Of a stretch of 64,000 bases of DNA, positions 8,411-17,183 are shown one piece after another. The notes under the pieces are model-generated. The model saw nothing but the letters and a program-made list of their open reading frames with translations. It was not told the origin of the DNA and made no database searches. Location of the stretch: assembly GCF_900637655.1 (NCBI RefSeq), contig NZ_LR134384.1, forward strand, positions 310,001-374,000. Reading direction: 5' to 3'. The first letter of the stretch is position 1; each line of letters begins with the position of its first letter. A program made the translations under genes and the position numbers. The DNA is from Segatella oris (GTDB lineage: Bacteria > Bacteroidota > Bacteroidia > Bacteroidales > Bacteroidaceae).

Positions 8411-9733
8411 TTACTTGGTCTTACCGTTCAGCGAATAAAGATAGCTTTGCTTTGAAGCGGTCTCAAGAGTTCCATTATAATTGGTCAGTTTTCCACAGAT
8501 AATAACTTCATCTCCGACTTTAACGTTCTCCTTACCTTCAACCCATTTCTTGTTTTCTAAGTACAATGTACTATAAATAATGAAGTCATTTCCAGCCTTT
8601 CCATCGTCAGAAATATTGAAAGTTGCAGTGCCGTATTTTGCACTAAAGGTATACTTTACGCTTGATATCTTGCCTTTAATGTAAACATCTGTAGTCGAAG
8701 TCTTTCCCTTTCCCAGCTTTGAAGCAGCCTCTTTTGCTGCAACTGCATTGAAAGGATCAGCGAGTGTACCCGTTCCTTTGGCTGTAACAGCAGGCGTTGA
8801 AGGTGTAGTGCCAGGTTTAGTACCAAACTCTTTTGTACCCAATTTTGCATAAGCCAGATTCTTAATTCCAGCCATACCAAAGTACTTATCGATATCACCG
8901 TAGAGCACAACTTCCTGCTTATAATTCTGCTTATGCGCCTTAAGATTCAAACTTTCTCTTACAGTTCCCTTCGGCAACTGAACGGCAACACATTTTGAAA
9001 GCTTAGTTTCATTGGCATTGGTTGCAATGAGAACATTGGTTTCAACAGTACAAGTATCAGCATTAAACACGGCACCTTCAGAAGCTTTCTTACCATAGAT
9101 ATACCCTACGATGAAGCCTTTGGTATAGACATTCTTTGCATTACCCTTTGCCAAAGCAGCTGCAACATTGAATGGAGAGGCTGCAGTTCCGTCACCTTCT
9201 TCTTTGTCAACAGCAGGTGTTTCGCCACCCGAAGTCTGACCATTCAACATATGAATATAGGTAGCTCCCTTGCCGACGGTCTCCGGTTTGTTACCTTTGA
9301 AGTTAACGAACGGGCCATAAACTACAACGTCATCACCCACCTTGATCTGGTTTTCAGAAGTAAACCTCTTCTTACCCAAGTATAAGCTTTGGAAAATGTA
9401 AAGCTTCTGGGTTGCGTCTTTGCTGTCGGCAATATAGTAATTCGCATTGCCATACGTTTTTGTTTCAACGCCCTGAATTTCTACAATCTTACCTCTTACG
9501 TACATTGGAGCCGTCGGTTCGTCAGCTTTTGCAGCCTTGAGGAGTTGCATAGCAGCAGCAACATTGTAGGGATCAGCCTCAGTTCCCTTGCCCGCTGGCT
9601 CTATCTTAGCCCCAGGAGTAGGCTTTTCTTTATTGCCATTGGGATTATCATAGGGTTCAGGAACATTCTCACAACTTGTAAATGTCATGGCAGCAATAGC
9701 CATAAGGAACAAGGAATAAAGTAGTTTTTTCAT
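8411..9733 (-). CDS. Lipoprotein with three tandem OB-like (DUF6359-type) domains
   Basis: 440-aa lipoprotein (signal MKKLLYSLFL..., lipobox TFTSC). The mature part contains three copies of one module. Each begins G-x-G-(T)-x-A-x-P-[YF]-N-x-A-A-A, continues with YxKG[KF]I and a strand-rich core, and ends VGD[ED]V[IV]..G. Copies start near residues 46, 180 and 312. This is the Bacteroidota surface OB-fold pattern often annotated DUF6359. OB folds commonly bind nucleic acid or sugar, but no ligand can be assigned from sequence. It is the last gene of the TonB receptor operon, 24 bp after the DUF5689 gene. I start at the ATG at 9733; another ATG four codons upstream (9745) is possible. Confidence 0.8.
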   Translation of the reverse strand: MKKLLYSLFLMAIAAMTFTSCENVPEPYDNPNGNKEKPTPGAKIEPAGKGTEADPYNVAAAMQLLKAAKADEPTAPMYVRGKIVEIQGVETKTYGNANYYIADSKDATQKLYIFQSLYLGKKRFTSENQIKVGDDVVVYGPFVNFKGNKPETVGKGATYIHMLNGQTSGGETPAVDKEEGDGTAASPFNVAAALAKGNAKNVYTKGFIVGYIYGKKASEGAVFNADTCTVETNVLIATNANETKLSKCVAVQLPKGTVRESLNLKAHKQNYKQEVVLYGDIDKYFGMAGIKNLAYAKLGTKEFGTKPGTTPSTPAVTAKGTGTLADPFNAVAAKEAASKLGKGKTSTTDVYIKGKISSVKYTFSAKYGTATFNISDDGKAGNDFIIYSTLYLENKKWVEGKENVKVGDEVIICGKLTNYNGTLETASKQSYLYSLNGKTK

Positions 9734-9769
9734 AATCTTACTCATTTAGTTTTTATCGAATAGTTTAAT

Positions 9770-10609
9770 TTATTGTACGTATTCAACATCTTTTGCCGAC
9801 CGAATGATCACCTGCCACTTATTGTTATAGCGCGTGAAAACACCCGTAATATTCACCTTACTAACAGGTAAGGTGTCGGCAGCAAAGTCTGCATAGGTGC
9901 TTGTTCGTACGACAAGATTATTAGCATTGATGCCTTTGAGCGCACGTTCACAGCTGTTATTGTTGACAACATCGGCCTTGTTAGCATACACTTTCTGGCC
10001 TCCGTCCTTGAAATAAACGTTTTTCAAAGTCATCAACTTACCACAGTTGGCCGCCAAGTAATTGGCATCAGAAATCTTACTTTTGTCAAACTCCACTGGT
10101 GTTACCGTCTTGTTGTTGTCGGTATAAGTGAAATGCTGGTCCCAACGCATGCGAGCCATACGGCTTACTGACGTCTGTCCCTTTGCACTTTCATAGAGAG
10201 TACCTATCTGTGGCTGGTATCCGTAGTTGCCGATATATAGGTCTTTGAGGCTGATGAGTATCTCCGTGCCTACCGGGAGATAACCATTGATACCGCCTTC
10301 ACTGATAGCTATGAGCATAGCTCCAGTGCCGTCATCAACTGAAATCTGACCAAAAAGGTTGCCTTCTATATCGTTCCCGGTCACAACGGCTTTGATTTGT
10401 TCGTCATCAGTGACCTGAGTATAGCCATAAGCACTGGCAAGTGTGCTTGCATATTTAGCCTTCAGCTGGGCAATAGTCTGGACATTCGTCTCTTTGATTT
10501 GAGCGTTTCCGCGCGTATGTCCACCGCTTGGTGTATCCCAATCACCGTCCATACAGCCTGTGAAAAGCCCACAGAGCAGTGCCAGCATAATGTATTTGAT
10601 ATTCTTCAT
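9770..10609 (-). CDS. DUF5689 domain lipoprotein
   Basis: 279-aa lipoprotein with lipobox LFTGC. The mature region matches the DUF5689 pattern: a TIAQLKAKYA helix, then IKAVVTGNDIEGNLFGQISVDD, TGAMLIAI, GTEILISLKDLYIGNYGYQPQIG, and a closing OB-like part ending KWQVIIRSAKDVEYVQ. In this phylum DUF5689 proteins are commonly encoded beside TonB-dependent receptors and secreted endonuclease/phosphatase genes, which is the arrangement here. It probably acts at the outer-membrane surface with the receptor encoded 20 bp upstream. Confidence 0.85.
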   Translation of the reverse strand: MKNIKYIMLALLCGLFTGCMDGDWDTPSGGHTRGNAQIKETNVQTIAQLKAKYASTLASAYGYTQVTDDEQIKAVVTGNDIEGNLFGQISVDDGTGAMLIAISEGGINGYLPVGTEILISLKDLYIGNYGYQPQIGTLYESAKGQTSVSRMARMRWDQHFTYTDNNKTVTPVEFDKSKISDANYLAANCGKLMTLKNVYFKDGGQKVYANKADVVNNNSCERALKGINANNLVVRTSTYADFAADTLPVSKVNITGVFTRYNNKWQVIIRSAKDVEYVQ

Positions 10610-10629
10610 ATTGTCTTTTCTATTAGTGA

Positions 10630-13161
10630 TTAGAATCTATATGATGCCTGCAACATACCATTTGTGCCATATACATGATACTTCTTCGGGTTCTTCGAGA
10701 AGCGATAAGTGCGGTCACTTGTGGTTCCATCGGTCTTAACAGAGTAGTCACTGCGACTCTGTTCATAACCTCCGGTGACAATCTTTTGGTTGTTCAAGAG
10801 GTTGGTTATCATGAGGTTGATTGACAACGAGCCTTTCTTCAAGCGGATAGTCTTGCCTATACTTGCATCAAGCATAAAGCCTCCTTTACCCTTATCCTGC
10901 AGACTGACGATATAATTTCCATTACTATCAATTGCCCCGATAGCCTTCAAGGACGATGCATAGCGGTAATAAGGCGAGTAACCCAAGTAGATGCGGTCGT
11001 AATAATTACCGTTCAAATCGATGAACCAGCCTTGCTGATGGAAGCTAAGTCCTATATTTGCTGCAGTAAGAGGAGTGCCACTCTCGCGCATTCCCTTTAC
11101 GATAGCCTCGTCATCCTGGTAATTTCCTTGTGTAGAATTCAAGTAACGAACGTGTGCATTGCTCAAGTTCTTAGCCTCACTGATTGTGCCCAAAGCCTTC
11201 AAATCAAGATAGGAAGTCAGCTTAAACTTCATACCTAACTCCACACCATAATAGGCTTTCTTCAGCTTATTGAGTGCATTGTAGGAGAAAGAATTAATGT
11301 CATCGAAGTAGAAACAAGTCCATTCGGTAGCATTGTCAACACGACTGTAATAGCCACTCAAGTTAGCATGCAGCCAAGATGTGCTGAACTGATAACCCAA
11401 TTCGCTGCTGAAAATACGCTCACTCTTTAGGTCTTGCACGAAATCATTATTCATTTCAGGAGCTTGGAAAGCTACATACGCATTCGGAGCCTTGGTTTCA
11501 TAGCCTACTCCGAGCGACAAAACGCTACCATGTCCCATGTCGACAGAGCTTGCAAACTTAGCTCCACCAGAGAGGAATTCAGCAGTCTTGCTCTTGCCAT
11601 ATGAGTTATTTGCAAACAAACCATTACGCATTTTTCCATCACGGTTCATTGCATCATAGCCCACCTTGGCAGCAATGCTATAATGTAAGATACCGAATGT
11701 TTCAGCATAATTACTCCATATATTGCCACGAAGTACATTGATATGATAATCGTAACCAAACTTATCGCCTTCACCAACAAGGGCATTTGGTCGGTTAAGA
11801 TCATACTGCACAGCGTCTGAATTCTTTGTAAATGTGCCTATTGCATAGTTGTTTACGTTGTGGAAAGACTTTGCTCCGAGCATATCTTCCATAGTCTTAT
11901 AGTGGAACCCCTTATTACCTGCAACGGCAAAACCAAGGTTCCAGATGCTCTTTTCAGTCAAATTCTTAGTCAAGGCAGAAGCCAACGTCAAATAAATATT
12001 ATTGTTGTGGCGAGCCTGTACATAGTACATAGCGTCTGCCCCCTGCTGACTTGCACCGCGGTTAGCCTCATACAAGCGGTTCCAGTCTATCTGGCGATGT
12101 GCCTTACTGCTTGAAAGCCATTCGTAAGCTGTGCGCCAATCGGCCAAAGCCTGTGGGGTCTTGAAGCGTGAGATGTTACCCCATACATCATAGAAGTTGC
12201 TGGGTAACACCTTATAATAATCTGGCTGTGGGTTGTCTGCATTATTATAATTGAGCTTCGTACTTTTGTACATGCTGTACTTCCCAAGTAAGGTTGTCGT
12301 TAATTTTGTATTGTTATTGATGTTCCAATCCCATGTCAAGAGGGCTGTAGGAGCAAAGTCTGTGACAACACGAGAGTTTCGTTTCTTCCCATCTTGATAG
12401 CCCCAATAAGGGTTATACTGGTAATCATTGGCTATCCAGAAGCTTTCATCGGTCGCTGCTCCCTGTGTAGAACGCTCGGTTGGATTACCCCATGTGGAGA
12501 AAGAAAGACTGTGGTTACCGAACAGTTTCTGTACACCAATGAAATAAGACAAGGCATTATAGAATGTGCCCTCTACATAACCGCGGTTTGCCCAACGATA
12601 GGTGAGGTTCCCACTAAAAGCCCACCCCTTGGCATTAAAACCACTATTATAAGTGTACATGCCACGCATGGTGTAGTTACGGTTGGCACCTGCCAAGCTT
12701 ATACGATGTCCGGCAGCCATGTTTCCACTTCTGAAATTGTAGTTATTACTACCGGCCATGCCTGTCATAGCATAGTTGTTGCTCTCAAACGGGAGTGAGA
12801 AATCCACGTTACGTGTCATCTGATTGAGTCCACCTACAGACGAGAAGCTGAACTGTCCGCGTTCAACATCGTTGACAGGAGCACCATTAATGTAGATTTC
12901 ATTATACTTCTGATTGAATGCGCGATAACGGAATCGCACCGGAGAGAACAGATAACCAACCTCACTTGCATAGGTATTAGTGGCAGAATTGAGGATAGTG
13001 ACATTCTGAGTCATGTTGTCATCCTCTCCCAACTGTGCTTCGGTGAATGTGAATGCGTTTTCATCTAAAGGCTTTGTCGGCTGCTGAGACGTCGTATTCT
13101 GCGCAACCATAGCCGACGAAGAGAATAGCATCACCACCGCTAATTGGAGATGTTTTTGCAT
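10630..13161 (-). CDS. TonB-dependent outer membrane receptor
   Basis: 843-aa outer-membrane protein with an N-terminal signal ending AMVAQN, a plug-like region (about 35-160, containing FRYRAFNQKYNEIYINGAPVND) and a long series of alternating, aromatic-ended strands forming the barrel; the final residues LQASYRF end in Phe, as barrels usually do. It lacks the N-terminal carboxypeptidase-like domain of SusC proteins, and no SusD is adjacent, so it is not a classic polysaccharide-utilisation pair. It is the first gene of a three-gene operon with the DUF5689 and OB-fold lipoproteins and is divergent from a secreted EEP hydrolase. The substrate is unknown; the context suggests nucleic acid fragments, phosphate compounds or metals. 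Confidence 0.88.
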   Translation of the reverse strand: MQKHLQLAVVMLFSSSAMVAQNTTSQQPTKPLDENAFTFTEAQLGEDDNMTQNVTILNSATNTYASEVGYLFSPVRFRYRAFNQKYNEIYINGAPVNDVERGQFSFSSVGGLNQMTRNVDFSLPFESNNYAMTGMAGSNNYNFRSGNMAAGHRISLAGANRNYTMRGMYTYNSGFNAKGWAFSGNLTYRWANRGYVEGTFYNALSYFIGVQKLFGNHSLSFSTWGNPTERSTQGAATDESFWIANDYQYNPYWGYQDGKKRNSRVVTDFAPTALLTWDWNINNNTKLTTTLLGKYSMYKSTKLNYNNADNPQPDYYKVLPSNFYDVWGNISRFKTPQALADWRTAYEWLSSSKAHRQIDWNRLYEANRGASQQGADAMYYVQARHNNNIYLTLASALTKNLTEKSIWNLGFAVAGNKGFHYKTMEDMLGAKSFHNVNNYAIGTFTKNSDAVQYDLNRPNALVGEGDKFGYDYHINVLRGNIWSNYAETFGILHYSIAAKVGYDAMNRDGKMRNGLFANNSYGKSKTAEFLSGGAKFASSVDMGHGSVLSLGVGYETKAPNAYVAFQAPEMNNDFVQDLKSERIFSSELGYQFSTSWLHANLSGYYSRVDNATEWTCFYFDDINSFSYNALNKLKKAYYGVELGMKFKLTSYLDLKALGTISEAKNLSNAHVRYLNSTQGNYQDDEAIVKGMRESGTPLTAANIGLSFHQQGWFIDLNGNYYDRIYLGYSPYYRYASSLKAIGAIDSNGNYIVSLQDKGKGGFMLDASIGKTIRLKKGSLSINLMITNLLNNQKIVTGGYEQSRSDYSVKTDGTTSDRTYRFSKNPKKYHVYGTNGMLQASYRF

Positions 13162-13278
13162 AGAATGTTATTTAATAAATATTAATGTTTAATTGCAAAG
13201 TAACGAAATTTATTCTAAAGTAACGAGTATTTTGTGTTCTTTTTTTCATCAAAAGCATATAACTTGAATTATTTTACT

Positions 13279-13286
13279 TACTTTTG
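13279..13286 (+). promoter_or_regulatory. -7 element TACTTTTG for the EEP-glycosylase-udk operon
   Basis: TAnnTTTG match 66 bp upstream of the ATG at 13352. Confidence 0.5.
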
Positions 13287-13351
13287 CAAACAGTCTCCCC
13301 ATTTGAAATGGGCTTTAAACCAAAGTCAGACAACTGTTTTTAACTATAATA

Positions 13352-14395
13352 ATGAAGAAGCAAGTATTTTTATTGGTGGCGCTCTTTGTATGCCTTTCCA
13401 CCTCTGCCCAAAAGAAGTTCTCTGTTTATGCAGTAGGCTTCTACAATCAAGAAAACCTATTTGACACCTGCCATGATGCAGGGAAACGTGACTATGACTT
13501 TCTTCCTACTGGATCATATCGGTGGGATGGACTTAAATACAGCCACAAACTCCACAACATGGCACGTGCACTTGCCGACATGGGAACCGATGTTCTGCCC
13601 AACGTCGGCTGTGCCGTTATCGGACTCAGTGAGGTTGAAAACCGTAAAACTCTTGAAGATTTGACCGCTCAACCAGAACTGAAAGCCCGCAATTATCAAT
13701 TTGCTCACATCGAAGGTCCCGACAAACGCGGCATTGATTGCGCCCTGATTTACAACCCGTCTCTATTCACTATGGAGAGCGAAACGCTTGTTCCTTACCG
13801 CAACAGCACCGAACAAGACACGTCGTTTGTTACCCGAGGCTTCCTCACTGTCACCGGGAAGTTAGCCAACGAGCCTGTAGCTTTCATCGTCTGTCACCTG
13901 CCGAGCCGCTTCAGCGGCCCTTCTTATCGTGAGTGGGGAGCATTGCAAGCCCAGGCCGTTAAAGACTCATTACTGGTTCTCAACCCACAGATGAAAGTGT
14001 TTGTCATGGGAGATATGAATGACGATCCTACTGACAAGAGCATGTATGAAGCCCTTTCTGCAAAGGAAAGCATCGAGAAAGTAGGGGCCGACGACATGTA
14101 TAATCCATGGTATAACATATTGAAGAAGCAGGGAAAAGGAACGTTGATGTATCGCGGAACATGGAACCTTTTCGACCAAATCGTCATGACTCCCAACCTA
14201 TTAAATAAGAAAGGTGAGAACAACTTCACGACACTGAAGTTCTGGAAGAACCAAATTCAGCGCATGCCTTACCTCTTCCAATCCGAAGGACAGTATAAAG
14301 GCAGCCCGAAACGAACCACTGCCGGTGGCGTATGGCTTGATGGTTTCTCCGATCACTTGCCTGTCTGTGTCTATTTAGTCAAGGAACAAAAATAA
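13352..14395 (+). CDS. Secreted endonuclease/exonuclease/phosphatase (EEP) family protein
   Basis: 347-aa metal-dependent hydrolase of the DNase I-like EEP superfamily with a cleavable signal peptide (MKKQVFLLVALFVCLSTSAQ). The superfamily motifs are in order: YNQENLFD (metal-binding Asn), IGLSEVENRKTL (metal-binding Glu), RGIDCALIYN, GDMNDDPTD (Asp/Asn pair) and the closing SDHLPV (catalytic His). Members cleave phosphodiester or phosphomonoester bonds; whether this one attacks DNA, RNA or a phospho-sugar cannot be decided. It is divergent from the TonB receptor operon and is followed 5 bp later by a DNA glycosylase-like gene. Confidence 0.88.
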   Translation: MKKQVFLLVALFVCLSTSAQKKFSVYAVGFYNQENLFDTCHDAGKRDYDFLPTGSYRWDGLKYSHKLHNMARALADMGTDVLPNVGCAVIGLSEVENRKTLEDLTAQPELKARNYQFAHIEGPDKRGIDCALIYNPSLFTMESETLVPYRNSTEQDTSFVTRGFLTVTGKLANEPVAFIVCHLPSRFSGPSYREWGALQAQAVKDSLLVLNPQMKVFVMGDMNDDPTDKSMYEALSAKESIEKVGADDMYNPWYNILKKQGKGTLMYRGTWNLFDQIVMTPNLLNKKGENNFTTLKFWKNQIQRMPYLFQSEGQYKGSPKRTTAGGVWLDGFSDHLPVCVYLVKEQK

Positions 14396-14400
14396 ACAGA

Positions 14401-15003
14401 ATGCAAAAGAAAGAAGCTGAAAAACAGGCAAACTTAGAGATAGAAACCCACCCCTTTGAACCTTGGTTGCCCAAGAATGCCCGACTGCTCATGTTAGGAA
14501 CATTCCCACCGGCACCCAAGCGCTGGTGCATGGAATGGTATTATCCCAACTTTCAGAACGATATGTGGCGCATCTTTGGCTATCTGTTCTTTGGCGACAA
14601 GATGCATTTCGTTGACCAAGAGCACAAGACTTTCAACGTTGATGCCATCAAGGCACTGCTCAAGGAAAAGGGAGTTGCCATCTTCGATACGGCACTTCGC
14701 ATCCGACGTACCAAGAACAACGCCTCCGACAAGGACCTTGAAATCGTTGAACCAAGCGACCTTGACAACATGCTTCGCAGCCTTCCCGCATGCAAAAGCA
14801 TATTAGCTGCCGGGCAACTTGCCACGGAAGTCTTCACCAAGCACTATGGCATAAAGACCATTCCCAAGATGGGACAATACACGGAATTCACCTTTGAAGG
14901 CCGCACATTGCGTCTCTATCGCATGCCAAGCAGCAGCCGTGCCTACCCCATGCAAATCGAGAAGAAGGCTGAATTCTATCGAAAGATGTTTGAAGAACTG
15001 TGA
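14401..15003 (+). CDS. Uracil-DNA glycosylase family (MUG-like) protein
   Basis: 200-aa protein of the UDG superfamily, MUG-like group. The N-terminal motif LMLGTFPP and the C-terminal motif RMPSSSRAY correspond to the two active-site loops of the superfamily; a core segment with FGDKMHFVDQ and GVAIFDTALRIRR lies between. It is expected to excise damaged or mismatched bases from DNA, but many family members have untested specificity. It lies 5 bp after the EEP gene and about 105 bp before udk on the same strand. It has no signal peptide and is cytoplasmic. Confidence 0.8.
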   Translation: MQKKEAEKQANLEIETHPFEPWLPKNARLLMLGTFPPAPKRWCMEWYYPNFQNDMWRIFGYLFFGDKMHFVDQEHKTFNVDAIKALLKEKGVAIFDTALRIRRTKNNASDKDLEIVEPSDLDNMLRSLPACKSILAAGQLATEVFTKHYGIKTIPKMGQYTEFTFEGRTLRLYRMPSSSRAYPMQIEKKAEFYRKMFEEL

Positions 15004-15108
15004 CAGAGGCCTCCATCGGTGCCTTTGCTTTCCTCGTTGTGCTCACTCAACGAACAGCAATCTACGGTCCCAAAGGAGGGAAGAACGAACCATAACGCTA
15101 AATAATAC

Positions 15109-15747
15109 ATGATGAATTGTGACTTAAAAAAGATTACTATCATCGGCATTGCCGGTGGAACTGGTAGTGGGAAAACCACAGTTGTAAAGAAGATTGTAGA
15201 GACTTTACCTCCTCATTACGTTGCAGTGGTGCCTCTTGACTCCTACTATAACGACACTTCTCACATGACAGAAGAAGAAAGACACGCTATAAACTTCGAC
15301 CATCCCGATGCATTTGATTGGAAACTACTCCACAAACAGGTTAACGATCTTCGTGAAGGAAAGGCCATAGAGCAGCCCACTTACAGCTACATCCTTTGCA
15401 ACCGCCTGCCTGAAACCATTCATGTGGAACCCAAACCCGTTATCATTATAGAGGGCATCATGACGTTGTTGAACAAGAAACTGCGTGACTTGATGGATCT
15501 TAAGATATTCGTTGATGCCGATCCTGATGAGCGATTGATCCGCAATATACAGCGCGATACGATTGACAGAGGGCGTACTGTGTCAATGGTTGTCGAGAGA
15601 TACCTCGAAGTTTTGAAGCCAATGCACGAGCAATTCATCGAGCCGACAAAGCGTTATGCCGACCTGATTATACCGCAAGGTGGCGAAAACATCAAGGGCA
15701 TCAGCATTCTTTGTGACTACATTGAGGGCCTTGTGCCAAGAGAATAA
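15109..15747 (+). CDS. udk: Uridine kinase
   Basis: 212-aa P-loop kinase that phosphorylates uridine and cytidine with ATP or GTP in pyrimidine salvage. The Walker A motif is GIAGGTGSGKTT (about 13-24). DSYYNDTSHM, NFDHPDAFDW and EGIMTL are the nucleoside-binding and Walker B-like regions of the family, and RRIQRD-type RNIQRDTIDRGR is the lid. Complete. The ATG at 15109 is followed by a second ATG at 15112; either could be used. It follows the EEP and glycosylase genes, so salvage of nucleosides from degraded nucleic acid is a plausible shared theme. Confidence 0.95.
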   Translation: MMNCDLKKITIIGIAGGTGSGKTTVVKKIVETLPPHYVAVVPLDSYYNDTSHMTEEERHAINFDHPDAFDWKLLHKQVNDLREGKAIEQPTYSYILCNRLPETIHVEPKPVIIIEGIMTLLNKKLRDLMDLKIFVDADPDERLIRNIQRDTIDRGRTVSMVVERYLEVLKPMHEQFIEPTKRYADLIIPQGGENIKGISILCDYIEGLVPRE

Positions 15748-16362
15748 ATGTAAAAAAAGAGTGCGTTAAAAAGGCACTTTGAAAACCTTCGAAATAGAAA
15801 TAGAAAAGCCGTTTTCAGCGAGTTTAAGAGGCTGAAAACGGCTTTTGTTTCATCATTTATGGCTTGTCATCTTGCAATCTGCGTCAACTTACACGCTCAT
15901 CTGCATCATTTCAGCGTGCAAAATGAAGCAAAACGCAGGCTAAAATGACGTAGATTGCAACGCTTTTTGCCATGATTTTACGCTGTATCTTACCTTGTTT
16001 TTCATAATATCCTCATAGTCAATGCGTTGCAAACAGGCTCAAAACTCGCGTATTTCCGACCGCAATGCGTTTGTTTCTCAGCACGCCCCTTCCTGCGAAA
16101 GCATTTGTAAAAGAAAATAACAAGAACCCACCCCCAACCCCTCCCCAAGGGAGGGGAGAGCCGACTTGCGGGACCTCCCCCAGCCCCTCCCAAGGAGGGG
16201 AGTGATAACTTGCGAGACCTCCCCCGACCCCTCCCAAGGAGGGGAGGCCGAACTTGCAAGGAAATTAGTTATAACTCACTCCGTAATTATGCATTGTGAA
16301 TTGTGCATTATGAATTAAATTCAATTTAACACTCCGCATTCCACATTAAAAATTATGCATTA
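15748..16362 (+). repeat. Composite intergenic repeat, copy 3
   Basis: Fills the whole gap between the stop codons of udk and the convergent TPR gene. Module order: the word GAGTGCGTTAAAAAGGCAC; perfect hairpin AAAGCCGTTTTCAGC (15805-15819 with 15831-15845); TGACGC-type words; conserved core (CTCGCGTATTTCCGACCGCA, then GCGAAAGCATTTGTAAAAG); three GC-rich hairpin units of about 44 bp (16127-16250); AT-rich tail with ATGCATTGTGAATTGTGCATT and ACATTCCACATT-like ends. It is the same element as 98-668 in opposite orientation. The short ORFs encoding GRGWG-type peptides here are artefacts of the hairpin units. Confidence 0.88.
15805..15845 (+). terminator. Perfect hairpin downstream of udk
   Basis: 15-bp perfect stem with an 11-nt loop followed by TTTTGTTTC on the plus strand, about 60 nt after the udk stop. 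It is a probable intrinsic terminator and a module of the composite repeat. Confidence 0.7.
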
Positions 16363-17181
16363 ATTAGAGTAGTCTCCGCTGACTTCCTGCTGCATTTCCG
16401 GACTTAATTCAAGCACCAGCTTCATATCTTCCTCGGCACCTTGTTTGTCACCTTGTGCCAATCTGATGGCACCACGCTCACGAAACGCATCCACATTGAA
16501 AGGATTTTGTGCTATCACCTTACCATAGAACTCCATGGCAGAGGCATGATGTTGCCGCGCTTCCTCTATGCGGGCCTTCAGTAACAACGCATCTTCGTTG
16601 GTCTCATCATGGTTCAGAAGCCATGCCACATCCGCATCGGCACCTTCCACATCGCCCATTTTCAGCAATGTTTCTCCCCGCAACTGATAAGCCGAAACAT
16701 AGTCTTCATCAAGCGAGATAGTCTTTGTGAGCATGGCAATCGTATTGACAAGGTCGCCCATACCCAAGCAGGCACGCGCATAAAGATAATTGATATCCAC
16801 ATTATCCTTGTCGAGAAGTTTTCCACGTTCACACGCATCACCCATTGCTGTGTAGTTTTCCATCATGTAAGCCACGTGTGCCATGCGGATAACAATTTGG
16901 ATATTGTCAGGCTCTGCATCGGCAAGTTTCTGCAGTTCATCATAGGCTTTCAGCAGCTCATTGCTTTGAATGAGGGCTTGAGAGAGATAGTCTCTCACCT
17001 CAAGGTCTTCCTGCAAACGCAATGCATGACGGAAACATTCAATGGCAAATGCCGTTTCTCCTGTTTTGAAAGCGCGCATGCCATCATATTTCAGCACGTC
17101 AAATTCCTTGCCTTCTGCCTCTTTCTGTTCCTCTTCTGAAGGTGAAACACTGCTCCCAAATAGCTTTTTAAAGAAATTCAT
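16360..17181 (-). CDS. Tetratricopeptide-repeat protein
   Basis: 273-aa cytoplasmic TPR protein. After a charged N-terminus (MNFFKKLFGSS...) it contains about six helical TPR units, for example residues 36-60 (FKTGETAFAIECFRHALRL), the unit containing ENYTAMGDACERGKLLD, and the C-terminal unit GAIRLAQGDKQGAEEDMKLV. TPRs mediate protein contacts; no enzymatic domain is present. Its stop codon TAA is formed within the AT-rich end of the composite repeat. It lies 2 bp downstream of the next gene on the same strand, so the two are very likely co-transcribed. Confidence 0.85.
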   Translation of the reverse strand: MNFFKKLFGSSVSPSEEEQKEAEGKEFDVLKYDGMRAFKTGETAFAIECFRHALRLQEDLEVRDYLSQALIQSNELLKAYDELQKLADAEPDNIQIVIRMAHVAYMMENYTAMGDACERGKLLDKDNVDINYLYARACLGMGDLVNTIAMLTKTISLDEDYVSAYQLRGETLLKMGDVEGADADVAWLLNHDETNEDALLLKARIEEARQHHASAMEFYGKVIAQNPFNVDAFRERGAIRLAQGDKQGAEEDMKLVLELSPEMQQEVSGDYSN

Positions 17182-17183
17182 TG

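Noticed and set aside
16002..16259. ORFs on the minus strand encoding GRGWG/GGVGGG-type peptides (also at 61814-62035)
   Set aside because: They are translations of the GC-rich hairpin units, low complexity and without a family.
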